Below are positions 1 through 7,052 of a stretch of DNA of 16,052 nt, piece by piece. Origin of the DNA: Sediminibacterium sp. (GTDB lineage Bacteria > Bacteroidota > Bacteroidia > Chitinophagales > Chitinophagaceae); NCBI GenBank assembly GCA_017987615.1, contig JAGNTI010000011.1, positions 1-16,052 of the forward strand, given 5' to 3'. The position numbers and the translations under genes were made by a program. The first letter of the stretch is position 1, and each line of letters starts with the position of its first letter. The notes beneath the pieces were generated by a model that was given only the letters and a program-made list of their open reading frames with translations, was not told the origin of the DNA and did no database searches.

Positions 1-156
1 TATGCAACACTTGCCGCAAATGTTGGTTACCAACTTAATAAATATTGGCGCTTTACCGCGGATATTCAAAACTTCACCAACACCAAATATTATGAGGTCT
101 ATGGCTTTAAAACCATGCCACTCAATGCTAGTCTTGGAGCCGTGTTCAGTTGGTAA
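1..156 (+). CDS. TonB-dependent outer-membrane receptor, C-terminal end (5' partial)
   Basis: Frame 1 is open from the first base to TAA at 154-156 and gives 51 residues without a start. The peptide alternates polar and aromatic or hydrophobic residues like the last beta strands of a 22-strand barrel. It contains NFTNTKYYEVYGF, matching the NLxNxxYxEVxGY pattern that precedes the final strand in TonB-dependent receptors, and it ends in GAVFSW with a terminal aromatic residue, as expected for BAM-recognised outer-membrane barrels. Such receptors import iron complexes, cobalamin or glycans using TonB/ExbBD energy. The substrate cannot be told because the plug and most of the barrel lie outside the window. 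The family is likely, but other outer-membrane barrels could end similarly. Confidence 0.75.
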   Translation, partial: YATLAANVGYQLNKYWRFTADIQNFTNTKYYEVYGFKTMPLNASLGAVFSW

Positions 157-166
157 AATAATTGGT

Positions 167-174
167 TATATTTG
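167..174 (+). promoter_or_regulatory. Candidate Bacteroidota -7 promoter element for the marC-family gene
   Basis: TATATTTG matches the TAnnTTTG -7 consensus of the Bacteroidota primary sigma factor. It lies 26 bases upstream of the preferred ATG at 201. No well-spaced -33 TTG is present; the nearest TTG (150-152) is only 14 bases upstream. The call rests on the -7 box and its position. Confidence 0.4.
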
Positions 175-200
175 TAAGAAGGGCACCAATACTTACCAAT

Positions 201-779
201 ATGAACTTTCAATTTGACCAACTCATCACCGTTACATTTACATTATTTGCGGTTATAGATATTGTGGGATCTATCCCACTTTTAATATCCTTGAAAGAAA
301 AAATGGGTGGCATTAAATCTATTAATGCTACCCTTATTTCTGGAGCCCTCATGATAGCATTTTTATATGTAGGTAAGCCATTTTTAAAAGTGCTAGGCCT
401 TGACATTCGCTCTTTTGCGGTGGGTGGATCTGTGGTGATCTTTTTATTAGGCCTCGAAATGGTACTTGGGCACGAAATTTTTAAAGGCGACAAAGACGCC
501 AAATCTAGCACCATGGTACCCATTGCCTTCCCCATTATTGCCGGAAGTGGAACCCTTACCACCATTATGTCATTAAAGGCCAACTTTGAAGAAGTGTACA
601 TTCTATCGGGTATCGTTGTAAACCTCGTTATCGTATTTATCGTGCTGAAATCACTGAATTGGATCCAAAAAGGCCTTGGAGAAGGCGGTTTAATGGCCGT
701 TCGGAAGTTTTTTGGCGTGATTTTGCTAGCCATTGCCGTAAAGATTTTTAGCAGCAATATTGCCGCTTTTGGCAAATAA
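201..779 (+). CDS. MarC family integral membrane protein
   Basis: The product is a 192-residue inner-membrane protein of the MarC (UPF0056) family, whose transport substrate is not established. It has about six hydrophobic segments (near residues 6-30, 43-62, 70-90, 107-124, 132-150 and 168-185). The family signature PIAFPIIAGSGT at 107-118 resembles the PLAFPxxAGPG motif of MarC proteins, with Ser in place of the usual Pro. An in-frame ATG at 162 would add 13 residues, but that extension is polar and basic and overlaps the -7 box; MNFQFDQL at 201 matches normal MarC N-termini. Despite the family name, MarC is not shown to mediate antibiotic resistance. It stands alone here, between a TonB receptor tail and tig, with its own probable promoter. 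Confidence 0.9.
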   Translation: MNFQFDQLITVTFTLFAVIDIVGSIPLLISLKEKMGGIKSINATLISGALMIAFLYVGKPFLKVLGLDIRSFAVGGSVVIFLLGLEMVLGHEIFKGDKDAKSSTMVPIAFPIIAGSGTLTTIMSLKANFEEVYILSGIVVNLVIVFIVLKSLNWIQKGLGEGGLMAVRKFFGVILLAIAVKIFSSNIAAFGK

Positions 780-805
780 TAGAGCTGTTTTTAGCCTACA
801 ATTGT

Positions 806-813
806 TACCTTTG
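806..813 (+). promoter_or_regulatory. Candidate -7 promoter element for tig
   Basis: TACCTTTG fits TAnnTTTG and lies 61 bases before the tig ATG, predicting a leader of roughly 55 bases. No convincing -33 TTG is visible at the right spacing. The leader itself contains TTTGGCC and TTTGGGCC repeats (830-845) that could form a weak hairpin. Confidence 0.4.
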
Positions 814-874
814 CAGCCCATTTAACCCCTTTGGCCTATTTGGGCCTCAGGCAAAACCTTATAAATAAGAAGAC

Positions 875-2236
875 ATGGCAAAAGTTACTAGAGAGAACAT
901 TGCAAAGCTTACAGACAAACTAACAGTAACCTTAGACAAGGCAGACTACTTAGGCAATTTTGAAGTGAGCCTCAAAAAATATGCAAAAACAGCAAATATT
1001 CCTGGTTTTAGAAAAGGAATGGTACCTGCAGGACTTGTTAAAAAAATGTATGGTCAAAGCGTTTTTACAGACGAAGTTTTAAAAACAGTAGAGCAGGAAT
1101 TAAACAGCTACTTACAAGCAGAACAACTAGATATTTTTGCTCAGCCGCTTCCTTTAGATAGCGAGTTACGCAATATGGACATCAACAATCCAGAAAGCTA
1201 CACCTTTGCTTTTGAAATTGGACTTAAGCCAGCAGTAGATATTGACGTGAAAAAAGTAAAAGTTACACGTTATAAAATAAATGTTACGGATCAAATGTTA
1301 CAAGACGAACTTGAGCGTTTACAAATTCGTAGCGGTAAAATGACAGAGCCTGAAGCCGTAACTGGTGATGACAATGTATTAAATGTAAAGTTTGTTGAGT
1401 GCGATAAAGCTGGTGTAGCTGTTGAAGGTGGTATTACAAAAGATAACTCTTTACTTGTTAAATATTTTGAGCCTAAATTTAGAAAAAATTTAATTGGCAA
1501 GAAAAACGACGATAGCGTTGTATTGCAATTGGGCAAAGCGTTTGAAGCAAAAGAAAAAGAAGCAATTTTAGCTGATTTAGGTTTAACAGATGCTGACGCT
1601 GATAAATATTTTAGCTTACAAATTACAAAAGTAGGTCTAGTAGAAAAGGCTGAAATGAACGCTGAGTTTTTTGCAAGCGTATATCCAAATTCCGCAATTG
1701 CTACTGCAGAAGAATTTACTGCAGAAGTGAAAAAGGAAATGGAAGCTTATTATGATGCGCAATCTCGCAATCAAATTCACGATCAAATTTATCACCACTT
1801 TGTAGACCATACCCCAATGGAATTACCAGAAGGCTTTTTAAAGCGTTGGTTACAAACAGGTGGCGAAAAACCTAAAACTGAAGCAGAAGCTGAAGCAGAT
1901 TACCCAAGCTTTGCTGGTCAATTAAAGTGGACACTCGTAAGCAGCAAATTAGCTGCCGATAATAAAATTGAAGTAATGCCTGACGATATCCGTGATTTTG
2001 CTAAGCAACAATTGTTTAGCTACATGGGCGGTCAACTAGGTGCTTTAGGTGACAACCAACAATGGGTTGAAGATTATGCAAACCGCATGATGCAAGACCG
2101 CAAATTTGTGGAGGATAGCTACCACCGCATTAGCACCGAAAAATTATTTGGCATCATTGAAACACAGGTTTCTGCCAAAGAAGAAAGCATTAGCGCCGAA
2201 GATTTTGCAAAAAAATTGCACAATCACCACCACTAA
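875..2236 (+). CDS. tig: Trigger factor, ribosome-associated chaperone
   Basis: Trigger factor binds the ribosome near the exit tunnel and shields nascent chains. The 453-residue length is normal for the family (E. coli about 430). The N-terminal domain carries the ribosome-docking loop GFRKGMVP at residues 44-51, matching GFRxGxxP. The middle part (about 150-250) sits where the FKBP-type prolyl isomerase domain belongs, but the GxVDGxxFxGG active-site signature is not recognisable, so isomerase activity is doubtful. The C-terminal half (about 255-440) is helical and charged, as in the chaperone arms. The protein ends in the histidine-rich tail HNHHH (449-453). The gene precedes the clpP-clpP-clpX operon, the usual bacterial order, and is separated from it by a terminator at 2254-2281. 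Confidence 0.95.
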   Translation: MAKVTRENIAKLTDKLTVTLDKADYLGNFEVSLKKYAKTANIPGFRKGMVPAGLVKKMYGQSVFTDEVLKTVEQELNSYLQAEQLDIFAQPLPLDSELRNMDINNPESYTFAFEIGLKPAVDIDVKKVKVTRYKINVTDQMLQDELERLQIRSGKMTEPEAVTGDDNVLNVKFVECDKAGVAVEGGITKDNSLLVKYFEPKFRKNLIGKKNDDSVVLQLGKAFEAKEKEAILADLGLTDADADKYFSLQITKVGLVEKAEMNAEFFASVYPNSAIATAEEFTAEVKKEMEAYYDAQSRNQIHDQIYHHFVDHTPMELPEGFLKRWLQTGGEKPKTEAEAEADYPSFAGQLKWTLVSSKLAADNKIEVMPDDIRDFAKQQLFSYMGGQLGALGDNQQWVEDYANRMMQDRKFVEDSYHRISTEKLFGIIETQVSAKEESISAEDFAKKLHNHHH

Positions 2237-2253
2237 TCTTATAAAATCATAGG

Positions 2254-2281
2254 AAAAAGCTGGGGTAACCCGGCTTTTTTT
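2254..2281 (+). terminator. Rho-independent terminator after tig
   Basis: An A-run leads into the stem AGCTGGG, loop GTAA, and complement CCCGGCT (one T-G wobble), directly followed by a run of seven T including the last stem base. It sits 17 bases after the tig stop. A GC-rich stem plus T-tract is a textbook intrinsic terminator. It separates tig transcription, at least partly, from the clp genes. Confidence 0.85.
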
Positions 2282-2324
2282 ATGAAAAGCAAATAACTTA
2301 TCTTCAAAGCGAAAATGAAAGTAT

Positions 2325-3008
2325 ATGAATCTAGGAAAAGAATTTGAGCAGTATGCTATTAAGCACCGCGGTATTAGTAGTGCAACACTCCACAATTACA
2401 GCCAGGTAACCAACCTTACGCCTTATATTATTGAAGAGCGCCCAATGAACGTGGCTAGCATGGATGTGTTTTCACGTTTAATGATGGACCGTATTATATT
2501 TTTAGGCGAAGGCATTAACGACTACGTAGCAAATATTGTTACAGCGCAGCTTTTGTTTTTAGAAAGCACCGACCGTACCCGCGATATCCAAATGTATATC
2601 AATAGCCCAGGAGGCAGTGTATATGCAGGTCTTGGCATTTATGATACCATGCAATTTATTGGACCAGATGTTGCCACTATTTGCACGGGTATGGCAGCAA
2701 GCATGGGACAAATTTTATTATGTGCAGGTGTTAAAGGAAAACGTACCGCACTTAAGCATAGCCGTATCATGATGCACCAACCTAGTGGAGCCATTGGTGG
2801 TCAAGCAACTGATATTGAAATCACTGCAAGAGAAATTAAAAAATTAAGATCAGAATTATACGCTATCACAGCACATCATACTGGTAAAGACGAAGCTACG
2901 ATTGCAAAAGATAGCGATAGAGATTTTTGGATGACCGCCGCAGATGCAAAAGAATATGGACTGGTAGATGAAGTTTTATTAACCAACCCACGTAAAGAAA
3001 AAAAATAA
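2325..3008 (+). CDS. clpP: ATP-dependent Clp protease proteolytic subunit (ClpP, first copy)
   Basis: This is a serine peptidase that forms the ClpP barrel and degrades substrates unfolded by ClpX or another Clp ATPase in the cytoplasm. The 227-residue protein has the catalytic triad Ser126 (GMAASMG), His151 (MMHQP) and Asp200 (DRDFW). It also has the NSPGGSV loop at 93-99 and the Y-A-G-L-G-I-Y-D-T-M segment after it. The N-terminal about 35 residues precede PYIIEERP and probably act as a leader that is processed or disordered. The DVFSRLMMDRIIFLG stretch is typical of Bacteroidota ClpP. It is first in a tight clpP-clpP-clpX cluster, with the next start 7 bases after its stop. No strong promoter stands out in 2282-2324; TATCTTCA is only a weak -7 match. 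Confidence 0.95.
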   Translation: MNLGKEFEQYAIKHRGISSATLHNYSQVTNLTPYIIEERPMNVASMDVFSRLMMDRIIFLGEGINDYVANIVTAQLLFLESTDRTRDIQMYINSPGGSVYAGLGIYDTMQFIGPDVATICTGMAASMGQILLCAGVKGKRTALKHSRIMMHQPSGAIGGQATDIEITAREIKKLRSELYAITAHHTGKDEATIAKDSDRDFWMTAADAKEYGLVDEVLLTNPRKEKK

Positions 3009-3015
3009 TAACGAC

Positions 3016-3648
3016 ATGACTGACTTAAAATATATTGTAAATCCATACTTAATGGAAGACGAGGAAGAATCTATAAAAGAAGATAAGCCAGAAAATAATG
3101 GTATGCTCATGAAAAAAATGGAAAAACTTTTCTTTGAAAAGAGAACCGTTTATTTATGGGGTGTAGTAGATGATAAGTCTGCTAAAGAAGTAGTAAACAA
3201 ATTACTTTTATTAGACGCAGACAAGCCAGGAGCAGAAATTAAATTCTATATCAATAGTCCGGGTGGCGTTGTAACAAGTGGCATGGTGATGTATGATACC
3301 ATGAAACTCATTCAGAGTCCGGTATCAACTATTTGTATGGGACTTGCTGCAAGCATGGGCTCTATATTATTAAGTGCTGGTACCAAAGGTAAACGCTTTA
3401 TTTATCCGCACGGCGAAGTGATGATTCACCAACCGAGCCTTGGTGGTTATATGCAAGCGACAAGTGCCGATATTGAAATTCAGGCCGAGCAAATTAGAAA
3501 AACAAAAGAAATTGGCGCGCGCATTTTAGCAGAAAACTGTGGCAAAACAGTAGATCAAATCATGAAAGATTTTGATCGTGATTATTGGATGGATGCCAAA
3601 GAAGCCGTGGCGTATGGCATTGTGGATAGTGTATTAGAAAAGATATAA
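3016..3648 (+). CDS. Second ClpP-family proteolytic subunit
   Basis: This 210-residue ClpP paralog keeps a full triad: Ser113 (GLAASMG), His138 (MIHQP) and Asp189 (DRDYW), plus the NSPGG loop at 80-84. It should therefore be an active peptidase. It differs from the first copy in its N-terminus: in place of the PYIIEERP segment it has an acidic stretch (residues 14-26, EDEEESIKEDKPE) and then LFFEKRTVYLWG. The N-terminal region of ClpP forms the axial gate, so gating or ATPase docking may differ from the first copy. Likely partners are the preceding ClpP (mixed barrel) and ClpX encoded 14 bases downstream. It could alternatively form its own barrel; the sequence does not decide this. Confidence 0.92.
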   Translation: MTDLKYIVNPYLMEDEEESIKEDKPENNGMLMKKMEKLFFEKRTVYLWGVVDDKSAKEVVNKLLLLDADKPGAEIKFYINSPGGVVTSGMVMYDTMKLIQSPVSTICMGLAASMGSILLSAGTKGKRFIYPHGEVMIHQPSLGGYMQATSADIEIQAEQIRKTKEIGARILAENCGKTVDQIMKDFDRDYWMDAKEAVAYGIVDSVLEKI

Positions 3649-3652
3649 GGAG
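3647..3652 (+). promoter_or_regulatory. Shine-Dalgarno-like site before clpX, overlapping the second clpP stop
   Basis: AAGGAG lies 10 bases upstream of the clpX ATG and shares two bases with the TAA of the second clpP. Clear Shine-Dalgarno sequences are uncommon in Bacteroidota, so this one is notable. Its overlap with the upstream stop could couple translation of the two genes. Confidence 0.5.
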
Positions 3653-3662
3653 CAACCGTTTT

Positions 3663-4898
3663 ATGGCAAAAGCAAATCAATTAACCTGTTCTTTTTGTGG
3701 CAGAAGCCGTGATGAGGTAAAAATTCTCATTGCGGGTCAGCAATCGCATATCTGCGAGAACTGTGTAGAGCATGCGCAAGAAATTATCGCACAAGAAGTG
3801 ACGGTTAAAAAAGAGGGCGACAAAGGAAACTTTAAACTCAATGTGCGCAAGCCCATAGAAATAAAAAAGTTTTTAGACGAATACATTATTGGACAAGACG
3901 ATGCAAAAAAAATCTTGTCGGTAGCGGTATACAATCACTTTAAACGTGTGGCACAAAAACCACAAGCAGATGATGTTGAAATTGAAAAGAGCAATATTAT
4001 TATGGTGGGCGAAACCGGTACGGGTAAAACACTTTTAGCCAAAACCATCGCAAGACTTTTAAATGTTCCTTTTGCAATTGTAGATGCCACTGTTTTTACA
4101 GAAGCAGGCTATGTTGGTGAAGACGTTGAAAGCATGCTTACGCGTTTATTGCAAAACTGTGATTACGATGTTGCTGCCGCGGAAAGAGGCATTGTATACG
4201 TAGATGAAATTGATAAAATTGCACGCAAAGGAGACAACCCTTCAATTACGCGTGATGTAAGTGGCGAAGGTGTACAACAAGGTTTATTAAAAATGCTTGA
4301 GGGCACAGAAGCCCTGGTACCACCACAAGGTGGACGTAAGCACCCCGAACAAAAAATGATCAAGGTAGACACTAAAAATATTTTATTTATTTGCGGTGGT
4401 GCTTTTGATGGTATCGATAAAGTAATTGCGAGACGTATTAACACCAATGCTATTGGCTTTAGCGTTAATAAAGACGAGCAGGAAAATGCAAGAAAAAATT
4501 TACTGCAATTTATTAATGCACAAGATTTAAAAAGCTTTGGACTGATTCCAGAATTACTAGGAAGACTTCCTGTGGTAACCCACTTAGAGCCTTTAGATGC
4601 TGGCATTTTACGCAGTATTTTAACTGAGCCTAAAAACTCATTACTCAAACAGTACCACCGTTTATTTGAACTAGAAGGTATTGAACTAATTATTGAAGAG
4701 GAAGTACTTGATTTTATGGTAGGCAAAGCCATGGAATATAAACTTGGAGCAAGAGGTCTTAGAAGTATTTGTGAAAGTATTTTAACCGACGCTATGTTTG
4801 AACTTCCAGGCACAGACACACAAAAATTTATTGTTACCCTTGATTACGCAGAACAAAAGTTTAGCAAAAGCAAACTTAGTTCTCTAAAAGTTGCTTAA
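3663..4898 (+). CDS. clpX: ATP-dependent Clp protease ATP-binding subunit ClpX
   Basis: ClpX is the AAA+ unfoldase that recognises tagged proteins and threads them into ClpP. The 411-residue length is normal. The N-terminal zinc-binding domain shows Cys9, Cys12, Cys31 and Cys34. Walker A is GETGTGKT at 116-123, and Walker B ends in VDEID with Glu182. The GYVGED pore-loop motif follows Walker A. The ClpP-docking loop has I264-G265-F266, the IGF tripeptide that inserts into ClpP hydrophobic pockets, so this ClpX should engage a ClpP partner. A sensor-2-type GARGLRS arginine motif lies near the C-terminus. It is third in the clp operon and is followed 11 bases later by a small ORF. Confidence 0.97.
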   Translation: MAKANQLTCSFCGRSRDEVKILIAGQQSHICENCVEHAQEIIAQEVTVKKEGDKGNFKLNVRKPIEIKKFLDEYIIGQDDAKKILSVAVYNHFKRVAQKPQADDVEIEKSNIIMVGETGTGKTLLAKTIARLLNVPFAIVDATVFTEAGYVGEDVESMLTRLLQNCDYDVAAAERGIVYVDEIDKIARKGDNPSITRDVSGEGVQQGLLKMLEGTEALVPPQGGRKHPEQKMIKVDTKNILFICGGAFDGIDKVIARRINTNAIGFSVNKDEQENARKNLLQFINAQDLKSFGLIPELLGRLPVVTHLEPLDAGILRSILTEPKNSLLKQYHRLFELEGIELIIEEEVLDFMVGKAMEYKLGARGLRSICESILTDAMFELPGTDTQKFIVTLDYAEQKFSKSKLSSLKVA

Positions 4899-4909
4899 AA
4901 ACAATTGAT

Positions 4910-5065
4910 ATGAACGAATTAGTAGAACGCTTAGTGAAAGAAGCATCCTTAACACCAGAGCAAGCACAACAAGCCATTGTAACCATTGCTGGCTTTGTAA
5001 AAGAAAAATTTCCAATGCTTGGTGGCGCTGTAGATCAAATATTTTCGGCTGGCAATAAAGACTAG
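4910..5065 (+). CDS. Small conserved-looking protein of unknown function (51 aa) downstream of clpX
   Basis: ATG at 4910 opens a 51-codon frame ending in TAG at 5063-5065. It starts MNELVERLVKEASLTPEQ and ends FSAGNKD. The peptide is mostly amphipathic helix: a charged first helix (2-12), an LTPEQAQQAI second-helix start, a third segment VKEKFP, then a glycine-containing hydrophobic tail. The pattern loosely recalls short helical domains of unknown function (DUF2267/DUF2780 type), but I do not claim membership. It starts 11 bases after the clpX stop on the same strand and shares the local codon style, so it is probably the last cistron of the clp operon. There is no signal peptide or membrane segment. 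Its stop lies 4 bases from that of the convergent korA. Confidence 0.72.
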   Translation: MNELVERLVKEASLTPEQAQQAIVTIAGFVKEKFPMLGGAVDQIFSAGNKD

Positions 5066-5069
5066 TCGA

Positions 5070-6917
5070 TTAAAGCATATTTAATACGGTCTCTATAATT
5101 TCACCTTTGGTGATAGGGACTCCCATTACTTTATTGTAACCTTTTGCATCTACTAAATACTGGTCTCTAATTATTTTAATAAGTTGACCATTGTTGATTT
5201 CAGGAATTAATACTTTATCAAATCCTGCAATGATGCTTCCTAAATTTTTAGGGAAAGGACGCATGTATTTAATATGTGCATGGCTTACCGCATGTCCTGC
5301 CGCTTGTAATTCTGTAACAGCCGTTTTAATCGCACCATAGGTAGAGCCCCAACCTAGCACCAATACTTTACCAGTTGCAGCACCACTGTCTAATTGTTGA
5401 AGCGGAATATAATCAGCAATCATATCCACTTTAGCCTGACGGGTGTTTACCATGTGCTGATGATTATCCGGATCGTAACTTACATTACCCGTAATGTCTT
5501 GTTTTTCGATACCACCAATGCGGTGTTCAAAACCTGGCGTTCCTGGAACAGCCCATGGACGTACAAGCTTTTCATCTCTTTTATACGGCATGAATTTTGT
5601 TTCCCCTTCATCAAGTGTTGTTTTAAAAGTCACTTGAATAGGCGCTAAATCTGCAGCAACAGGAAATTTCCAAGGCTCTGCACCATTGGCAATATATCCA
5701 TCACTTAATAGTATAACAGGGGTCATGTGTTGCACAGCAATACGCACCGCTTCATAAGCAGCATCAAAACAGTCGCTAGGTGTAGAAGAGGCTACAATTG
5801 GCATTGGACATTCTCCATTACGGCCATAATAGGCTTGTAACAAATCACTCTGCTCTGTTTTGGTAGGAAGTCCAGTAGAAGGACCACCACGTTGAATATT
5901 GATAATTACGAGTGGGATCTCTAACATAACAGCAAGGCCCATCGCTTCGGTTTTAAGTGCCATACCGGGCCCTGATGTAGTGGTTATTCCTATGGAACCA
6001 CCATAACTGGCGCCAATGGCTGCTGAGATACCCGCAATTTCATCTTCGGCCTGAAAGGTTTTAATACCAAAAGCCTTGTGCTTACTAAGCTCGTGTAAAA
6101 TATCTGAAGCCGGTGTAATGGGATAAGTGCCTAAAAATATAGATAAGCCCGATTTTTCACTTGCTGCAATTAAACCCATCGAAAGGGCCTGATTACCCAT
6201 GATACTACGGTAAGTACCAGGCACCATTTTGGCTTTTTCTACACGGTAACGGCTCGAAAAAGTTTCGGTAGTGTCGCCATAATTAAAACCAGCTTGCAAC
6301 ACTTTAATATTACTTTGAAGGATAGTATCTTTTTTTCCAAACTTTTCATTCAAAAAAATAATGGTGTTGTCTAAGTTTCTATTGTACATCCAGTAAATAA
6401 GACCTAGCACAAACATGTTTTTTGCACGGTCTCTTTCTTTGGTACCTAAATCAGTAAAGTCTTTTAATGCTTCACGCGTAAGTTTAGTGACGTCTACTTT
6501 TATTAGTTCAAAACCCTCCAAACTGCCGTCCTCTAAGGGATTCACGCCATCTGGATAATTGGCTAAGCGTAAATTTTTGGCATCAAAGCCATCTACGTTC
6601 GCGATAATTTTTCCGCCTTTTTTAATGGCTTTTAAATTTACTTTTAAAGCAGCGGCGTTCATGGCAACAAGCACATCACAATCATCTCCAGGTGTAAAAA
6701 CGCGGTCGCTAGAAAAACGTAATTGGAATCCACTCACACCCGGAAGCGTACCAATAGGGGCACGAATTTCGGCGGGAAAATCTGGAAAAGTAGCGAGGTC
6801 AATACCCAGTAATGCGGTATTATTGGTAAACTGCTGACCGGTTAATTGCATACCGTCACCACTGTCACCAGCAAATTTGATCACAACGTCCTGCAGTAAT
6901 GTTTCCTTCTTTTCCAT
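5070..6917 (-). CDS. korA: 2-oxoacid:ferredoxin oxidoreductase, fused gamma-alpha subunit (2-oxoglutarate type)
   Basis: This is the alpha subunit of 2-oxoglutarate:ferredoxin oxidoreductase, which decarboxylates 2-oxoglutarate to succinyl-CoA with ferredoxin as acceptor. The 615 residues hold two parts. The gamma-like N-terminal domain (about 10-200) contains the KFAGDSGDGMQLTGQ nucleotide-loop region. The alpha, pyrimidine-binding region (about 240-440) has YPITPASDIL, QAEDEIAGISAAIGASYGG, TTSGPGMALK and RGGPSTGLPTKTEQSD. A C-terminal domain (about 490-615) includes VLGWGSTYGA and PFPKN. Gamma-alpha fusion is typical of the 2-oxoglutarate class. The thiamine-diphosphate and Fe-S-carrying beta subunit (korB), normally the next gene, is absent here: the downstream side is the convergent clp operon. 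The substrate is inferred from the fusion type; a pyruvate or other 2-oxoacid enzyme is possible. Confidence 0.9.
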   Translation of the reverse strand: MEKKETLLQDVVIKFAGDSGDGMQLTGQQFTNNTALLGIDLATFPDFPAEIRAPIGTLPGVSGFQLRFSSDRVFTPGDDCDVLVAMNAAALKVNLKAIKKGGKIIANVDGFDAKNLRLANYPDGVNPLEDGSLEGFELIKVDVTKLTREALKDFTDLGTKERDRAKNMFVLGLIYWMYNRNLDNTIIFLNEKFGKKDTILQSNIKVLQAGFNYGDTTETFSSRYRVEKAKMVPGTYRSIMGNQALSMGLIAASEKSGLSIFLGTYPITPASDILHELSKHKAFGIKTFQAEDEIAGISAAIGASYGGSIGITTTSGPGMALKTEAMGLAVMLEIPLVIINIQRGGPSTGLPTKTEQSDLLQAYYGRNGECPMPIVASSTPSDCFDAAYEAVRIAVQHMTPVILLSDGYIANGAEPWKFPVAADLAPIQVTFKTTLDEGETKFMPYKRDEKLVRPWAVPGTPGFEHRIGGIEKQDITGNVSYDPDNHQHMVNTRQAKVDMIADYIPLQQLDSGAATGKVLVLGWGSTYGAIKTAVTELQAAGHAVSHAHIKYMRPFPKNLGSIIAGFDKVLIPEINNGQLIKIIRDQYLVDAKGYNKVMGVPITKGEIIETVLNML

Positions 6918-6935
6918 GAGCTTCTTTAATTGCGG

Positions 6936-6966
6936 TAAAGTTACAATTTACTGAGGAGGTAGCCAA
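6936..6966 (-). promoter_or_regulatory. Candidate korA promoter
   Basis: On the minus strand, TTG (6966-6964) is followed after 20 bases by TAACTTTA (6943-6936). This resembles the Bacteroidota TTG-N19-21-TAnnTTTG promoter, with A instead of the final G. It would give a leader of about 15 bases before the korA ATG at 6917. Confidence 0.45.
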
Positions 6967-7023
6967 TGGTTTTTTAACTGTTAAAGTCTTGAAAAGAGGC
7001 GTTTATTAAAATAAATCTTATTG

Positions 7024-7031
7024 TATATTTG
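7024..7031 (+). promoter_or_regulatory. Candidate -7 promoter element for the Bax inhibitor-1-like gene
   Basis: TATATTTG is an exact TAnnTTTG match 21 bases upstream of the ATG at 7053. A TTT (7002-7004) sits 19 bases upstream of it as a degenerate -33. It would drive the Bax inhibitor-like gene and the overlapping serine hydrolase. It lies in the 135-base divergent region shared with korA. Confidence 0.55.
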
Positions 7032-7052
7032 GGTAACAAAAATTAAACAACC

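Noticed and set aside
162..200. Upstream ATG extending the MarC-family protein by 13 residues
   Set aside because: The extension is basic and unlike MarC N-termini, and it overlaps the predicted -7 box; the ATG at 201 fits the family better.
209..775. 188-codon open frame on the minus strand opposite the marC-family gene
   Set aside because: It lies entirely antisense to a convincing membrane protein, its translation is low-complexity (Ser/Thr/Pro/Ile) with no motif, and it has no promoter. It is a shadow frame.
818..874. Possible riboswitch or attenuator in the tig leader (GGCC-containing repeats)
   Set aside because: Only short, weak stems can be drawn, and no known riboswitch core is recognisable.
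2222..2233. HNHHH C-terminus of trigger factor as an engineered tag
   Set aside because: It is in a native chromosomal context with a normal terminator and neighbours, only four His interrupted by Asn, and no vector sequence.
4163..4819. 218-codon open frame on the minus strand opposite clpX
   Set aside because: ClpX motifs run through the same bases on the plus strand. The antisense translation is Ser/Leu/Pro-rich with no recognisable domain.
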